Shown in pieces: positions 1 to 8,203 of a stretch of DNA of 64,000 nt (position 1 is its first letter; each line of letters starts with the position of its first letter). The translations under genes were made by a program, and so were the position numbers. The notes under the pieces are model-generated. The model was not told where the DNA came from, did no database searches, and was given only the letters and a program-made list of their open reading frames with translations. Origin of the DNA: Halorhabdus utahensis DSM 12940 (lineage in GTDB: Archaea; Halobacteriota; Halobacteria; Halobacteriales; Haloarculaceae); NCBI RefSeq assembly GCF_000023945.1, contig NC_013158.1, positions 186,001-250,000 on the forward strand, read 5' to 3'.

Positions 1-244
1 CGTCGATCCGGTCGTCGATGCCGACGTCCGCTTCCTGTCGGAGCTGCCCGTCGATCCGGACGACGCCGTCGCCGGTGTCCTCGGGATACCCGGGCCAGAC
101 ACGGGCAACAGCCCGTCCCTCGCGCCCCTCGAGAACGACGTAGTCGCCGTTCTCCAGGTCGAGTTGCTCCATCGCCGCCCGATCGATCGCGGCCAGCCCA
201 CGACCGGCGTCCTTCTGTTTGAGTGGTTTGACGGTGAGTTTCAT
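1..244 (-). CDS. Cdc48/VAT-type AAA ATPase, N-terminal part (cut by window edge)
   Basis: Only the first 81 codons lie in the window. The translation begins MKLTVKPLKQKDAG and contains the double-psi barrel signature of the Cdc48/p97/VAT N-domain (AAIDRAAMEQLDLENGDYV, then ARVWPGYPED). Proteins of this family are hexameric unfoldases that extract and unfold substrates for the proteasome. The ATG overlaps the stop of the upstream small gene by four bases (ATGA), so the two are almost certainly co-transcribed and translationally coupled. The AAA modules lie beyond base 1, so which Cdc48 paralogue this is cannot be settled here. Confidence 0.9.
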   Translation of the reverse strand, partial: MKLTVKPLKQKDAGRGLAAIDRAAMEQLDLENGDYVVLEGREGRAVARVWPGYPEDTGDGVVRIDGQLRQEADVGIDDRID

Positions 245-468
245 CCTTTCACCTCGATGGTAAGAACGCCGTTGTTCATAAAGGCTGTTGGCTCCCCCCC
301 ATCCGGCAGAGAGACGTCATACTGGTCGTCGTCGGTGATGACGATTGCCGTATCGCCGACGACGTCGACAGCACCGTCACGGCCGATATCGGCCACGAAG
401 GTCGTCGCGTCCTCGTAGTCGAACCGGCGGATCGCCGCGTCGCCGACTGTCTGCTGTTCTAATCTCAT
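241..468 (-). CDS. Small Hsp20-like protein upstream of cdc48
   Basis: A 75-residue acidic protein. Its C-terminal half reads as short beta strands ending NNGVLTIEVKG, which resembles the last strands of an alpha-crystallin/Hsp20 fold, but the protein is shorter than a standard Hsp20 domain. It overlaps the Cdc48-type gene by four bases and is the first gene of that operon, so a role as chaperone or adaptor for the ATPase is a reasonable inference. No catalytic motif is visible. A TATA box sits about 30 bases upstream of the ATG. Confidence 0.8.
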   Translation of the reverse strand: MRLEQQTVGDAAIRRFDYEDATTFVADIGRDGAVDVVGDTAIVITDDDQYDVSLPDGGEPTAFMNNGVLTIEVKG

Positions 469-494
469 GCTAACCTTGAGTTAGCTCTAGTACT

Positions 495-502
495 ATTTAA
501 AT
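495..502 (-). promoter_or_regulatory. TATA box for the hsp20-like/cdc48 operon
   Basis: ATTTAAAT read on the minus strand, centred about 30 bases before the ATG at 468. The spacing implies a nearly leaderless transcript, usual in haloarchaea. Confidence 0.65.
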
Positions 503-572
503 CTACCGCTGAAATACGCCATACGTGCCACTATATCGCCAATCAAGTAGAAAAGCGGTTCACACCCTTTAC

Positions 573-1379
573 TCAGTCGAGATCGAGATCGTCCGCGACG
601 TGGCAGTGTTCCTCGGCCGGGAACTGACCGCCTTCGACGGCGTCGACGTACCCGTCGAGTGCGTCGGCGTAAGCATCCCGGACGTTGCCGAACGCTTCGG
701 CGAAGGGCGGAGCTGACTCGCTGAGGCCCACCGCGTCGTCGACGACCAAAACCTGGCCGTCACAGTCAGGTCCAGCCCCGATACCGATCGTCGGAATCTC
801 GAGGTCGGCAGTGATGGCCGCCGCAAGGTTGGCAGGGACGTGTTCGAGCACGAGTGCGAACGCCCCGGCGTCCTCGTGGGCCACGGCGAGGTCGCGGATC
901 TCTTCGGCTGCGTCCTGGGTGGTTCCCTGCCGGGTGTATCCCAGTCGGTTGACGTGCTGGGGCGTCAAGCCGAGGTGGGCCATGACCGGGATGCCGAGAT
1001 CAGTCAGGTGCTCGGTCAACTCGACGGTGTGGGGGCCACTCTCGATCTTGACCGCGTTCGCCCCGGCCTCCTTGAGCAGTCGGCCGGCGTTCTCGACCGA
1101 GTCGCCCCGGTCCGCCCCAACGCTCAGGAAGGGAAGATCTGTGACGACCAGCGCGTCGTCGGTTCCCCGGACGACCGCCGCCGTGTGGCTCGCCATCTGG
1201 TCCATCGTGACGGGGAGCGTCGAGTCGTGACCCAGAACGACGTTGCCGAGACTGTCCCCGACCAGAATCACGTCCACGCCGGCATCTTCGACCAGTTCGG
1301 CCGTCGTGGCGTCGTAGGCTGTCAGCATCGTGATCGGCTCCGTCCCGACCATCTCCCGGACGTCTCGCACCGTAGTCAT
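573..1379 (-). CDS. panB: 3-methyl-2-oxobutanoate hydroxymethyltransferase
   Basis: A 268-residue PanB, full length for the family. It transfers a hydroxymethyl group from methylene-tetrahydrofolate (or the archaeal equivalent) to 2-oxoisovalerate, giving ketopantoate, the first step to pantothenate and coenzyme A. Visible family signatures: the N-terminal TIM-barrel strand ITMLTAYDATTAELVEDAG, the metal-site segment DVILVGDSLGNVVLGH, the KIESG segment around residue 112, PVMAHLGLTPQHVNRLGY and the C-terminal PTIGIGAGPDCDGQVLV. It is monocistronic here. The ATG at 1379 is the only start that keeps the whole barrel. Confidence 0.95.
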   Translation of the reverse strand: MTTVRDVREMVGTEPITMLTAYDATTAELVEDAGVDVILVGDSLGNVVLGHDSTLPVTMDQMASHTAAVVRGTDDALVVTDLPFLSVGADRGDSVENAGRLLKEAGANAVKIESGPHTVELTEHLTDLGIPVMAHLGLTPQHVNRLGYTRQGTTQDAAEEIRDLAVAHEDAGAFALVLEHVPANLAAAITADLEIPTIGIGAGPDCDGQVLVVDDAVGLSESAPPFAEAFGNVRDAYADALDGYVDAVEGGQFPAEEHCHVADDLDLD

Positions 1380-1497
1380 GCGTGCTAGTCCGTCACGGCT
1401 CGCTATTACGCCTTCGGGTCAGTCACCACCGGTGGCAGTTGCGCGATCGGTGGGATAAACCGACAGACGCAAGAACACGGCCCACACAGACCCACCT

Positions 1498-1731
1498 GTG
1501 GCCGAACCGAGTGCGCGCACCGATCCCGACGGCGTCGATCACGGGTGGGTCCTGCAGACGACGTTCGTCGTGACAATCGTCCTCGGCGCGCCGATCGTCG
1601 CCGTCCTCTCGCTCGGACAATCGCTGCCGACCTGGACAGCACGGGCAACCTTTGCGATACGCGTCGGTGCAGTGGTCTGGTTTCTGACCGCAGTCGGCGT
1701 CTTCGTATACGAACGGCGGTATCGCGCCTGA
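1498..1731 (+). CDS. Two-TM small membrane protein (DUF5822-like)
   Basis: A 77-residue protein with a GTG start, a short acidic cytoplasmic N-terminus and two hydrophobic helices (about residues 18-40 and 50-72), ending in the basic stretch YERRYRA. It resembles the small DUF5822 family found across haloarchaea, whose function is unknown. It stands divergent from panB and convergent with the HAD hydrolase gene. Composition and codon use match the chromosome. Confidence 0.7.
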   Translation: MAEPSARTDPDGVDHGWVLQTTFVVTIVLGAPIVAVLSLGQSLPTWTARATFAIRVGAVVWFLTAVGVFVYERRYRA

Positions 1732-1753
1732 GAGTGGACATCGGCCGGAGCGA

Positions 1754-2290
1754 TCACTTTTCGAGCCACTCCTCGACGTACTGGAAGTCCATCCCGGCCC
1801 GATCAGCCGTTCGTTCGTCTTTCGCCGTGTCGCCGACGAACAGTGTCCGCGCAGGGTCGGCGTCGAGTCGGTCGGCCAGTGCGAGCAGGGGTTCGGGATC
1901 CGGTTTCTGGGCTGAGAGCGTGTCCCGACCCACGACCGCCTCGACGGCTTCGAGCAGGTCGTGGCGCTCCAGGGCCGTTCGAACCGCCGCCTCAGCGTTC
2001 AGCGAGCAGACGCCGACCGGCACGTCGAGTGGGAGTTCGGCCGCTGCAGGCAATCGCTCTGCTGTGCGAGCGCCCACGCGTTCGTGCGTCGCCACGACTT
2101 CAGTTGCCACGTCCAAGATCCCCGCGGCTTCGGCGCGTTCGAGTAACTCCCAGAGACTTGCCCCCTCGGTGTCGATCCCCCGATCTCTGAGACGGGACGC
2201 GACCTTCTGGGTCACCAGCGTCCAGTCGACATCGAGCCGGACGAGAGTCCCGTCGAGGTCATATATCACCGCCTCGTACGACACTGTCAT
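1754..2290 (-). CDS. HAD-superfamily phosphatase
   Basis: A 178-residue haloacid-dehalogenase-type hydrolase. Motif I is YDLDGTLVRLD (nucleophile Asp followed by the general acid Asp two residues on), motif II is the GVCSLN segment, motif III includes the KPDPEPLLA lysine, and motif IV is FVGDTAKDERTADRAGM. A short helical cap lies between motifs I and II, as in the phosphoglycolate phosphatase/Gph subgroup. The substrate cannot be read from sequence. It may be dual-function in nucleotide or glycolate phosphate cleanup. Confidence 0.88.
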   Translation of the reverse strand: MTVSYEAVIYDLDGTLVRLDVDWTLVTQKVASRLRDRGIDTEGASLWELLERAEAAGILDVATEVVATHERVGARTAERLPAAAELPLDVPVGVCSLNAEAAVRTALERHDLLEAVEAVVGRDTLSAQKPDPEPLLALADRLDADPARTLFVGDTAKDERTADRAGMDFQYVEEWLEK

Positions 2291-2333
2291 GAATTACCGT
2301 ACGAAACCAGCTCCCAAAGGTGCTTCGTCACAA

Positions 2334-2942
2334 TCAGCGGCCGAACCGGCGCTGGCGCTGCTGGTAGTCCCTGATGGCACGAAGGTAATCCCGCTTCCGG
2401 AAGTCCCGCCAGTTGACGTCGGTGAAGTACAGCTCCGAGTAGACTGATTGCCAGATCATGAAATCCGAGAGTCGCTCGGCGCCCGTTTTGATGACGAGGT
2501 CCGGATCCGACCGGAAGACAAGCCGGCGTTCGATCTCCGACTCGTCGATGTCCGCGGGGTCGAGTTCCCCAGCCTCGACTTCCCGGGCAAGTGCCGAGAC
2601 GGCGGTGGCAAACTCGTGTTTGCCGCCGAGGCCGATGCTGATCTGTATCGGGGTCTCGGCCTGGTGGTCGTCCGCAGGACCGCGGACAGCCACGTCCCTG
2701 GATGTGTCGATCCCTTCGAGTTGTCGCCGCAGCGTCGGCACGGCGGCTTCATCGAGGACGCTGACGTACAGGATGAGGTTTCGGGCACCGTACTCGAAGG
2801 CCCACTCGAGGACTGATTCGAGTGTATCGTAGGCACCCTGTTCCAGTAAGTCCTGTTCCGTCAGGACGATCGCGACGCGTTCGGGAAGGACCGCGTCGCT
2901 CAGACGGATGCGTGTCCCCAGATACCGATCGTACAATCCCAC
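2334..2942 (-). CDS. cis-prenyltransferase (UppS)-like protein lacking the catalytic DGN motif
   Basis: Chosen start GTG at 2942, giving 202 residues beginning MGLYDRYLGTRIRLSD; the longer frame upstream has a non-protein-like basic N-terminus. The C-terminal half is clearly cis-prenyltransferase: GLGGKHEFATAVSALA, SDPDLVIKTGAERLSDF and WQSVYSELYFTDVNWRDF, the last carrying the conserved Glu. In active enzymes the first motif is MDGNxRW, with the Asp that binds the allylic diphosphate. Here the aligned segment is RVAIVLTEQDLLEQG, with no DGN. It is either a non-catalytic partner of an active paralogue, like eukaryotic NgBR/Nus1, or a diverged enzyme. It is divergent from a DUF92 gene. Confidence 0.8.
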   Translation of the reverse strand: MGLYDRYLGTRIRLSDAVLPERVAIVLTEQDLLEQGAYDTLESVLEWAFEYGARNLILYVSVLDEAAVPTLRRQLEGIDTSRDVAVRGPADDHQAETPIQISIGLGGKHEFATAVSALAREVEAGELDPADIDESEIERRLVFRSDPDLVIKTGAERLSDFMIWQSVYSELYFTDVNWRDFRKRDYLRAIRDYQQRQRRFGR

Positions 2943-3046
2943 GCGGGGAGATCCGTCACCGAACAGTAAGAAGGTCACGAAGCCACTCGCCCAGGAGTCG
3001 GTCGTGGGTCGGAACTGGTAAGTAGCTCTCGGGGAAACCGCCGGTA

Positions 3047-4390
3047 GTGACCTCCGCGCTCCGACGTGCGGTAGCGTTCGCACTTGTCGGGTTCGCCAGC
3101 GTGATCGCTCCCGTTGCCGACCGGCTGTTCGCCCCGGATATCGCGACACTGGTAGCGGCCGTTCCGTTCCTCTTGCTGACTGGCGGATTGCACGTGGTTG
3201 AATCGGGCGTTATCTTCGAGTTGTTCGCGCGACCGGGCGACCGCCGGGACGGCCGACTCTACGGGCTGGCCGGCTTCTCACTGTCGATCGCCGCCCTGAT
3301 TCTGCTCGCAATCCAGTTCGACATGCCAACAGCCGTTCCAGTGGCCGCGACACTGATCCTGAGCGTCGGCAACGTCGGCGCGCACGTGGTTCGGGCCCAG
3401 GGCGGGGAACCGATCGTCGCCACGGCCGGATTCGTCGTCGCTGGCTTCCTTGCTGGGTTCGGGAGCTTCGTGCTCTCGGGTTCGATCAGTGGCGGCCGCC
3501 CGGCGTTTCCGGTCCTGGTCTTTCTGGCTGCAAGCGGGGCCCTGCTCGCCGCGTTGCTTAGATCGATGTTGTTCGAGCGGGACGATCCGCTGGTGATCAT
3601 TTCGGTCGGCCTCCTGTTGTGGCTGTTTACGGACCTCTCGATATCGCTTTCGACCTCTGGCATCGCGATCGCACTCGCGATCACGGTCGCGCTGGGGTAC
3701 GTCTCGTATGCGCTGGAGACGGCGTCGCTTCCCGGCATGTTGACCGGGGTACTGTTAAGCCTCCTGACGATCGTGATCGGGGACTACGGCTGGTTCGCGA
3801 TGCTGATCACGTTCTTCGGCGGTGGCGGGCTGGCAAGCAAATTCAGATACGACGAGAAAGTCATCCGCGGCATCGCTCAGGAGAACGACGGGGCCCGCGG
3901 CAGCGGCAACGTCCTCGCGAACTCCCTGATCGCGCTGTTCGCCGTGTTGGCTGCCGCGGCGAGCCCACGACTGACCGGTGTGCATCCTGACCTGTTCCTG
4001 TTCGTCTTCGCCGGATCGGTTGCGGCAGCGATGAGTGACACGCTGTCGAGCGAGTTCGGTGGGCTCTATGATGCCCCACGACTCATTACTACCTTCGAAC
4101 GTGTCGAACCTGGAACCGACGGCGGGGTTACCTGGCAGGGTGAACTCGCCGGGATCGCCGGCGCAGGGATCATCGCCGCCATCGCATTGCTCCTGTTCGA
4201 GACAATCACACTCGGCGGGGCTGGCGTGATCGTCGCCAGCGGATTCATCGGCATGACTACCGACAGCCTGCTCGGAGCGACGATCGAAGGACGATGGGTC
4301 GGCAACCAGGGCGTGAACTTCCTCGCTACGCTCTCGGCCGGGATCGCCGGGGCGGTGCTTGCAGTCGCTACGAATATTGTGGCGCTTTGA
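3047..4390 (+). CDS. DUF92 (TMEM19/VTE6-like) polytopic membrane protein
   Basis: A 447-residue protein starting at GTG 3047, with a dozen or so hydrophobic segments. The C-terminal half matches DUF92: GDYGWFAMLITFFGGGGLASKFRYDEK, an Asn/Gly-rich NVLANSLIALFAV loop, AAAMSDTLSSEFG and the closing FIGMTTDSLLGATIEGRWVGNQGVNFLAT. In plants the DUF92 protein VTE6 is a phytyl-phosphate kinase. Sitting next to a cis-prenyltransferase-like gene, this one may phosphorylate a polyprenyl or phytyl phosphate in the membrane; that is an inference. The N-terminal half (residues 1-190) is an additional membrane domain. Confidence 0.85.
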   Translation: MTSALRRAVAFALVGFASVIAPVADRLFAPDIATLVAAVPFLLLTGGLHVVESGVIFELFARPGDRRDGRLYGLAGFSLSIAALILLAIQFDMPTAVPVAATLILSVGNVGAHVVRAQGGEPIVATAGFVVAGFLAGFGSFVLSGSISGGRPAFPVLVFLAASGALLAALLRSMLFERDDPLVIISVGLLLWLFTDLSISLSTSGIAIALAITVALGYVSYALETASLPGMLTGVLLSLLTIVIGDYGWFAMLITFFGGGGLASKFRYDEKVIRGIAQENDGARGSGNVLANSLIALFAVLAAAASPRLTGVHPDLFLFVFAGSVAAAMSDTLSSEFGGLYDAPRLITTFERVEPGTDGGVTWQGELAGIAGAGIIAAIALLLFETITLGGAGVIVASGFIGMTTDSLLGATIEGRWVGNQGVNFLATLSAGIAGAVLAVATNIVAL

Positions 4391-4395
4391 TCAAG

Positions 4396-4839
4396 ATGAG
4401 CCAGGATCGGGTCGAGATACGGGACATCCGGCCCGCCGACGAGAGACGCCTCCGGTCGATTCAGCGAGCGGTCCTCGACCACCCCTCGCCACAGCTGCTG
4501 ACAGCCGCTGCAAGCGGCCTCGGTATCGGGCTCGTCGCCGACGCCGATGAGCGAACCATCGGATACGTCTTCGCGCTCGTCGGGGACGACACAGCCTATG
4601 TGCCGGAGATAGCCGTCGACGCGTCCCGCCATAGGCAGGGGATCGGGAGCGCACTGCTCGAGACGCTGATGCAGCGCGCTGGCGAGGCTGGCGTAGCCGA
4701 GCTCCGGCTGACGGTTCGAGCGGCCGACGAACGTGCCCGCTCGTTTTACCGCGGACACGGTTTCGAGGAACGTGAGCGACTATCGGAATATTACGAGACA
4801 GCGCCGACGACCGGGATCGTCCTTGCCAGATCGGTCTAG
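4396..4839 (+). CDS. GNAT-family N-acetyltransferase (RimI-like)
   Basis: A 147-residue acetyltransferase. The ATG at 4396, five bases after the DUF92 stop, is preferred because the domain begins right after it (VEIRDIRPADE). The acetyl-CoA pyrophosphate loop is RHRQGIGSALLETL near residue 80 and the family C-terminal segment is ARSFYRGHGFEE. The spacing suggests one transcript with the DUF92 gene. The acceptor is unknown; the layout resembles RimI-type N-terminal protein acetyltransferases and small-molecule GNATs equally well. Confidence 0.85.
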   Translation: MSQDRVEIRDIRPADERRLRSIQRAVLDHPSPQLLTAAASGLGIGLVADADERTIGYVFALVGDDTAYVPEIAVDASRHRQGIGSALLETLMQRAGEAGVAELRLTVRAADERARSFYRGHGFEERERLSEYYETAPTTGIVLARSV

Positions 4840-6449
4840 GCAGCTCCCGGGACCGTGACGCGGACCGAGGTAGGCTGTTTGACGAGGTCACCACGCTCGG
4901 TGGCGACGATCCGGGAGATCCCACGCTGTGCGGCGACATCGAGTAGCCGTTGGGTCACGGGGCCGTCGATGACCACCGTTCCGGGGACGGGATCGGCGTC
5001 ACGGATCGTCTCGAAGGCTTCCTCGACGGGGGCTTCCGAAAGGGTCGCCAGGGAGTCATCCAGCAATCGCACCGCACCGGCAGACTCGCCGATGACGGTC
5101 TGGACGTGATCGTCGAGCGTCGCCGACGTGCTGATCGATTCCTCGCCGTCGTCCTCTGCGTCGTCCGGTCCGGATCGACTCACTGGACTGTCATCTCCGG
5201 CAGTTTCGGACGGCTCGTCCGCTCCGTCGTCAGCTCCTGATACCTGATCGGCCACATCGCCGTTGGCAGGTACCGGGACAGACTCCCCGCCTTCGGTCGT
5301 GATCTCGGCTGTCGAAACGGTGGCACTGGCCCCGTCCCCGTCAGCCACAACGGCGTCGTCATCCGATGGCTCGTTTTCCCCCTCGGTAGCGGCTGTGTCG
5401 GTCGCTCCCTCGCCAGCCACTGCGTTGGCCCCGTCTTCGCCACCGACCGCGTCGGTCTCCGCTTCAGCATCAGTCGCGTCGGCTTCGTCCTCGCCAGCCA
5501 CTGTCGACCCATCGTCGGTGGCTGACGCCGATGGTGAATCGTCGAGGCCGTCGCCGGGGTCACCATTGGCTGGCACCGAATCCACGGCTTCACTATCCGT
5601 CGTTTCCCCGTCCGGACCGGGCGCGATATCGCTCGGCGAGATCTCGCCGTCGGCGATCGAGTCGTACGGGACTTTCTCCCGAAGCGCGTCGGTCACGTCC
5701 GTCCGTGAGAGGTCTTCGACCGCCCGGCCGGCCGGGGCAAAGGCGACGTAATCGACGCTGCCGACCTGGGCGAGTTCTTTCAGGATCAGATCCCCCCCGC
5801 GGTCGCCGTCGAGAAATGTCGTCACCGTGCGATCGTGGGTGAGGTCGGCGATCGCATCCGGAACGTTCGTCCCCTCGACGCCGACAGCGTTCTTGATCCC
5901 GTACTGCAACAGCGTCAACACGTCCGACCGCCCCTCGACGACGATGATCGCATCGCCGTCGGCGACTCTCGGACCTGCAGGATACCCCTTGTACTCGGTG
6001 ATGCGCTCGACGCGGGCGCGGCGACGAACCTCCTCGACGAGTTCGTGACTCGACATCACTTCCTCGTCGAAGCGGGCGAGCAATTCCTCGGCACGGTCGA
6101 CGATCTCGCGCCGCTTCGCGGTTCTGACGTCTTCGAGTTGGGTAATTTCGAGCGTTGCCCGACAGGGGCCGACCCGATCGATCGCTTCGAGGGAGGCTGC
6201 CAGAATCGCGGTCTGGACCCGGTCGAGTCCGCTCGCGATGGTCACCTCGCCGGTCGAGCGGCCGCCCTCGGCGTCGATCGTGACGTCGATGCGGCCGACT
6301 TTCGAGGACTCCTGTAAGGTCCGGAGGTCGAGTTCGTCGCCGAGCAGGCCTTCGGTCTGGCCGAATATGGCGCCGACGACGTCACTCCGTTCGACCACCC
6401 CGTTGGCTTCGATCTGTGCGTGAATGAGATATTTCGCTGAATCTTGCAT
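4836..6449 (-). CDS. dnaG: Archaeal DnaG-type primase / exosome-associated protein
   Basis: A 537-residue protein from the ATG at 6449 (MQDSAKYLIHAQIEANG, the conserved archaeal DnaG N-terminus). The TOPRIM domain spans about residues 167-245, with the catalytic Glu in VVEGRSDVLTLL and the DxD in FLDGDRGGD. In archaea DnaG makes short RNA primers in vitro and is also a stable exosome subunit. Residues about 268-444 are a long Ala/Asp/Glu/Thr/Ser-rich low-complexity linker, unusually extended, followed by the normal C-terminal domain (from LDDHVQTVIGESAG). The 3' end overlaps the convergent GNAT gene by four bases. Confidence 0.93.
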   Translation of the reverse strand: MQDSAKYLIHAQIEANGVVERSDVVGAIFGQTEGLLGDELDLRTLQESSKVGRIDVTIDAEGGRSTGEVTIASGLDRVQTAILAASLEAIDRVGPCRATLEITQLEDVRTAKRREIVDRAEELLARFDEEVMSSHELVEEVRRRARVERITEYKGYPAGPRVADGDAIIVVEGRSDVLTLLQYGIKNAVGVEGTNVPDAIADLTHDRTVTTFLDGDRGGDLILKELAQVGSVDYVAFAPAGRAVEDLSRTDVTDALREKVPYDSIADGEISPSDIAPGPDGETTDSEAVDSVPANGDPGDGLDDSPSASATDDGSTVAGEDEADATDAEAETDAVGGEDGANAVAGEGATDTAATEGENEPSDDDAVVADGDGASATVSTAEITTEGGESVPVPANGDVADQVSGADDGADEPSETAGDDSPVSRSGPDDAEDDGEESISTSATLDDHVQTVIGESAGAVRLLDDSLATLSEAPVEEAFETIRDADPVPGTVVIDGPVTQRLLDVAAQRGISRIVATERGDLVKQPTSVRVTVPGAA

Positions 6450-6458
6450 TGTTGATCT

Positions 6459-6473
6459 GCCCGTCGTGCGGGC
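6459..6473 (-). other. Short hairpin in the dnaG leader
   Basis: GCCCG-TCGTG-CGGGC, a five-pair stem ten bases before the dnaG ATG. It would lie in the 5' leader if transcription starts further upstream. Functional status unknown. Confidence 0.35.
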
Positions 6474-6631
6474 GTGATGTGATTGCCATGACCGAATCCA
6501 TGGACGAAACAACGTACGTGACGAGCCAGCAAATGCCTGTCGGGAGAGAGACAGACGCCCCGCAGGGGGTCAGCAACGTTTGATTAGGCTAGCCTGCATC
6601 GTTTTACGTCAGGGGGACCTGTTCTGGTAAC

Positions 6632-7399
6632 ATGAACGAAGACCTGATCGCGACGGCGATCGACGAACTCGAGGACGTCTTTTACATATTCACGCCCGAA
6701 GGCGAATTCGTCGCCTGGAACGAGCAGTTGCCGGCGGTCTCCGGATACACTGACGACGAACTGGACGAGATGGAACCGACGGCACTGTTCTCCGGTGACG
6801 GGAGCGAGGCCGTCGCCGACGCGATCGAGACCGTGATCAAGAACCGGCGTCGAACGGCCGTTCAGGCCAACCTCGAAACGAAAAGCGGGACGGAGATCCC
6901 CTACGAACTCTCGGTATCGCCGTTGATCGAGGACGACGAACTCCGCGTGATCGTGGGTATCGGCAGGGACATTACCGATCGCCTGGAGAACGAACGCCGG
7001 CTCCAGCGGATGGCCGAGGAGATCCGTAACCTCTCGATGCCGGTCGTCGAGATCTGGGACGGCGTCATTCTGACCACGGTCGTCGGCTCGCTCGATACGG
7101 CGAAAGCCGAGCGGTTGACCGAGGAACTCCTCGATCGGATCGTCGAGGCCGAAGCGTCTGTCGCGCTGATCGACATCACCGGCGTGGCGGCGATCGATAC
7201 GGCGACGGCCCAGCATCTCATCGACACGATCAACGCCGTGAATCTGCTCGGTGCCCGCGTCGTCATCACTGGCATCAGTCCGGACATCGCCCAGACCCTC
7301 GTACAGCTCGGCGTCGAACTCGATGACGTCGAGACGCGCTCGTCACTGATGGATGGCCTCCAGGTCGCACTCTCCTGGCAAGGGGTGACGTTCGAGTGA
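6632..7399 (+). CDS. rsbR: Stressosome scaffold/sensor, PAS-STAS (RsbR-like)
   Basis: A 255-residue protein with an N-terminal PAS domain (residues about 5-118, YIFTPEGEFVAWNEQL to GIGRDITDRLENERR), a short coiled linker, and a C-terminal STAS domain (135-250). In Bacillus RsbR, RsbT phosphorylates two STAS threonines; both have counterparts here, Thr190 in VAAIDTATAQ and Thr222 in SPDIAQTLVQLG. In bacteria RsbR and RsbS assemble the large stressosome shell with RsbR N-domains as sensory turrets; here a PAS domain replaces the globin. It overlaps rsbS by four bases (GTGA). Bacterial-type module in an archaeon. Confidence 0.88.
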   Translation: MNEDLIATAIDELEDVFYIFTPEGEFVAWNEQLPAVSGYTDDELDEMEPTALFSGDGSEAVADAIETVIKNRRRTAVQANLETKSGTEIPYELSVSPLIEDDELRVIVGIGRDITDRLENERRLQRMAEEIRNLSMPVVEIWDGVILTTVVGSLDTAKAERLTEELLDRIVEAEASVALIDITGVAAIDTATAQHLIDTINAVNLLGARVVITGISPDIAQTLVQLGVELDDVETRSSLMDGLQVALSWQGVTFE

Positions 7400-7776
7400 C
7401 GGCGGCCGATCCCGCGATCACCCGAGTGTTCGACGTGCTGGTCGCGAGGTTCCCGAGCCAGCCCACCGACCAGGCGGTCGACGAGCTCAGGGCGGCGGTG
7501 TTGGCGGAGATAGAGGAGTCGAACCCGAACGGCGTCGTCCTCGATATCTCGGGCGTGAATACGCTGGATTCGTTTTTCGCCCGCGTCATCGCAGAGACGG
7601 CGGCGATGGTCGAGCTGATGGGCGGGACAGCCATCGTCGCCGGGATGCGGCCGAGCGTCGCGATCACCGCCGCCGAACTCGGCTTCGACCTCGGGGGCGT
7701 CGAAACGGCGCGGGATACCGATCACGCCCTCTCGCAGTTAGGGGTCCGTGCCGCCGAGGAGACACGCAATGAATGA
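7396..7776 (+). CDS. rsbS: Stressosome core STAS protein (RsbS-like)
   Basis: A 126-residue single STAS domain with a GTG start overlapping the rsbR stop. The phosphorylatable serine of RsbS is kept: Ser59 in GVVLDISGVNTLDSFFARVI, the same residue number as in B. subtilis. The following GTAIVAGMRPSVAITAAELG is the characteristic second STAS segment. Phosphorylation of RsbS by RsbT releases RsbT from the stressosome in bacteria. Translation is coupled to rsbT by an eight-base overlap. Confidence 0.9.
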   Translation: MTAADPAITRVFDVLVARFPSQPTDQAVDELRAAVLAEIEESNPNGVVLDISGVNTLDSFFARVIAETAAMVELMGGTAIVAGMRPSVAITAAELGFDLGGVETARDTDHALSQLGVRAAEETRNE

Positions 7777-8203
7777 GACGGGCTCGCTCCGGGAGGACGT
7801 CACAGTCAGACGGTCGGGCGAGCTACAGCTCGGTGCCGAGGACCACGTCCTGCGAGCACGCCAGCGGGCACGGGAGGTCGCCGAGAGCGAAGGCTTTTCG
7901 ATCACTGACGTCACCCGGATCGTCACGGCCGTCTCCGAACTCGCCCGGAACATCCATCTCTATGCCGGTGATGGCACGATGAGCTGGCGCGTTCTCGAGG
8001 ACGGCGATCGAGACGGTCTGGAGATCACGTTCGACGACGACGGTCCCGGAATCGACGACGTCGAGGGCGTCCTGGCCGCCACGCACTCGACATCCGACGG
8101 AATGGGCCGCGGAATCCAGGGAACGCGGAAGTTGATGGACGAGTTCTGGCTGTCTTCGAGTACCGATACCGGGACGACCGTCACCATCAGGAAGTGGCAG
8201 TGA
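7769..8203 (+). CDS. rsbT: Stressosome switch kinase (RsbT-like, GHKL ATPase)
   Basis: A 144-residue serine/threonine kinase of the anti-sigma-factor GHKL class; ATG at 7769 inside the rsbS end. N-box SELARNIHLYA (Asn61), G1 box DDDGPGI (about 89-95) and G2 box GMGRGIQGTRKLMD (111-124) are all intact, so it should bind ATP. In bacteria RsbT phosphorylates RsbR and RsbS, then leaves to activate the RsbU phosphatase. No RsbU, RsbV or sigma-B gene is near, and archaea have no sigma factor, so the downstream partner must differ. Confidence 0.9.
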   Translation: MNETGSLREDVTVRRSGELQLGAEDHVLRARQRAREVAESEGFSITDVTRIVTAVSELARNIHLYAGDGTMSWRVLEDGDRDGLEITFDDDGPGIDDVEGVLAATHSTSDGMGRGIQGTRKLMDEFWLSSSTDTGTTVTIRKWQ

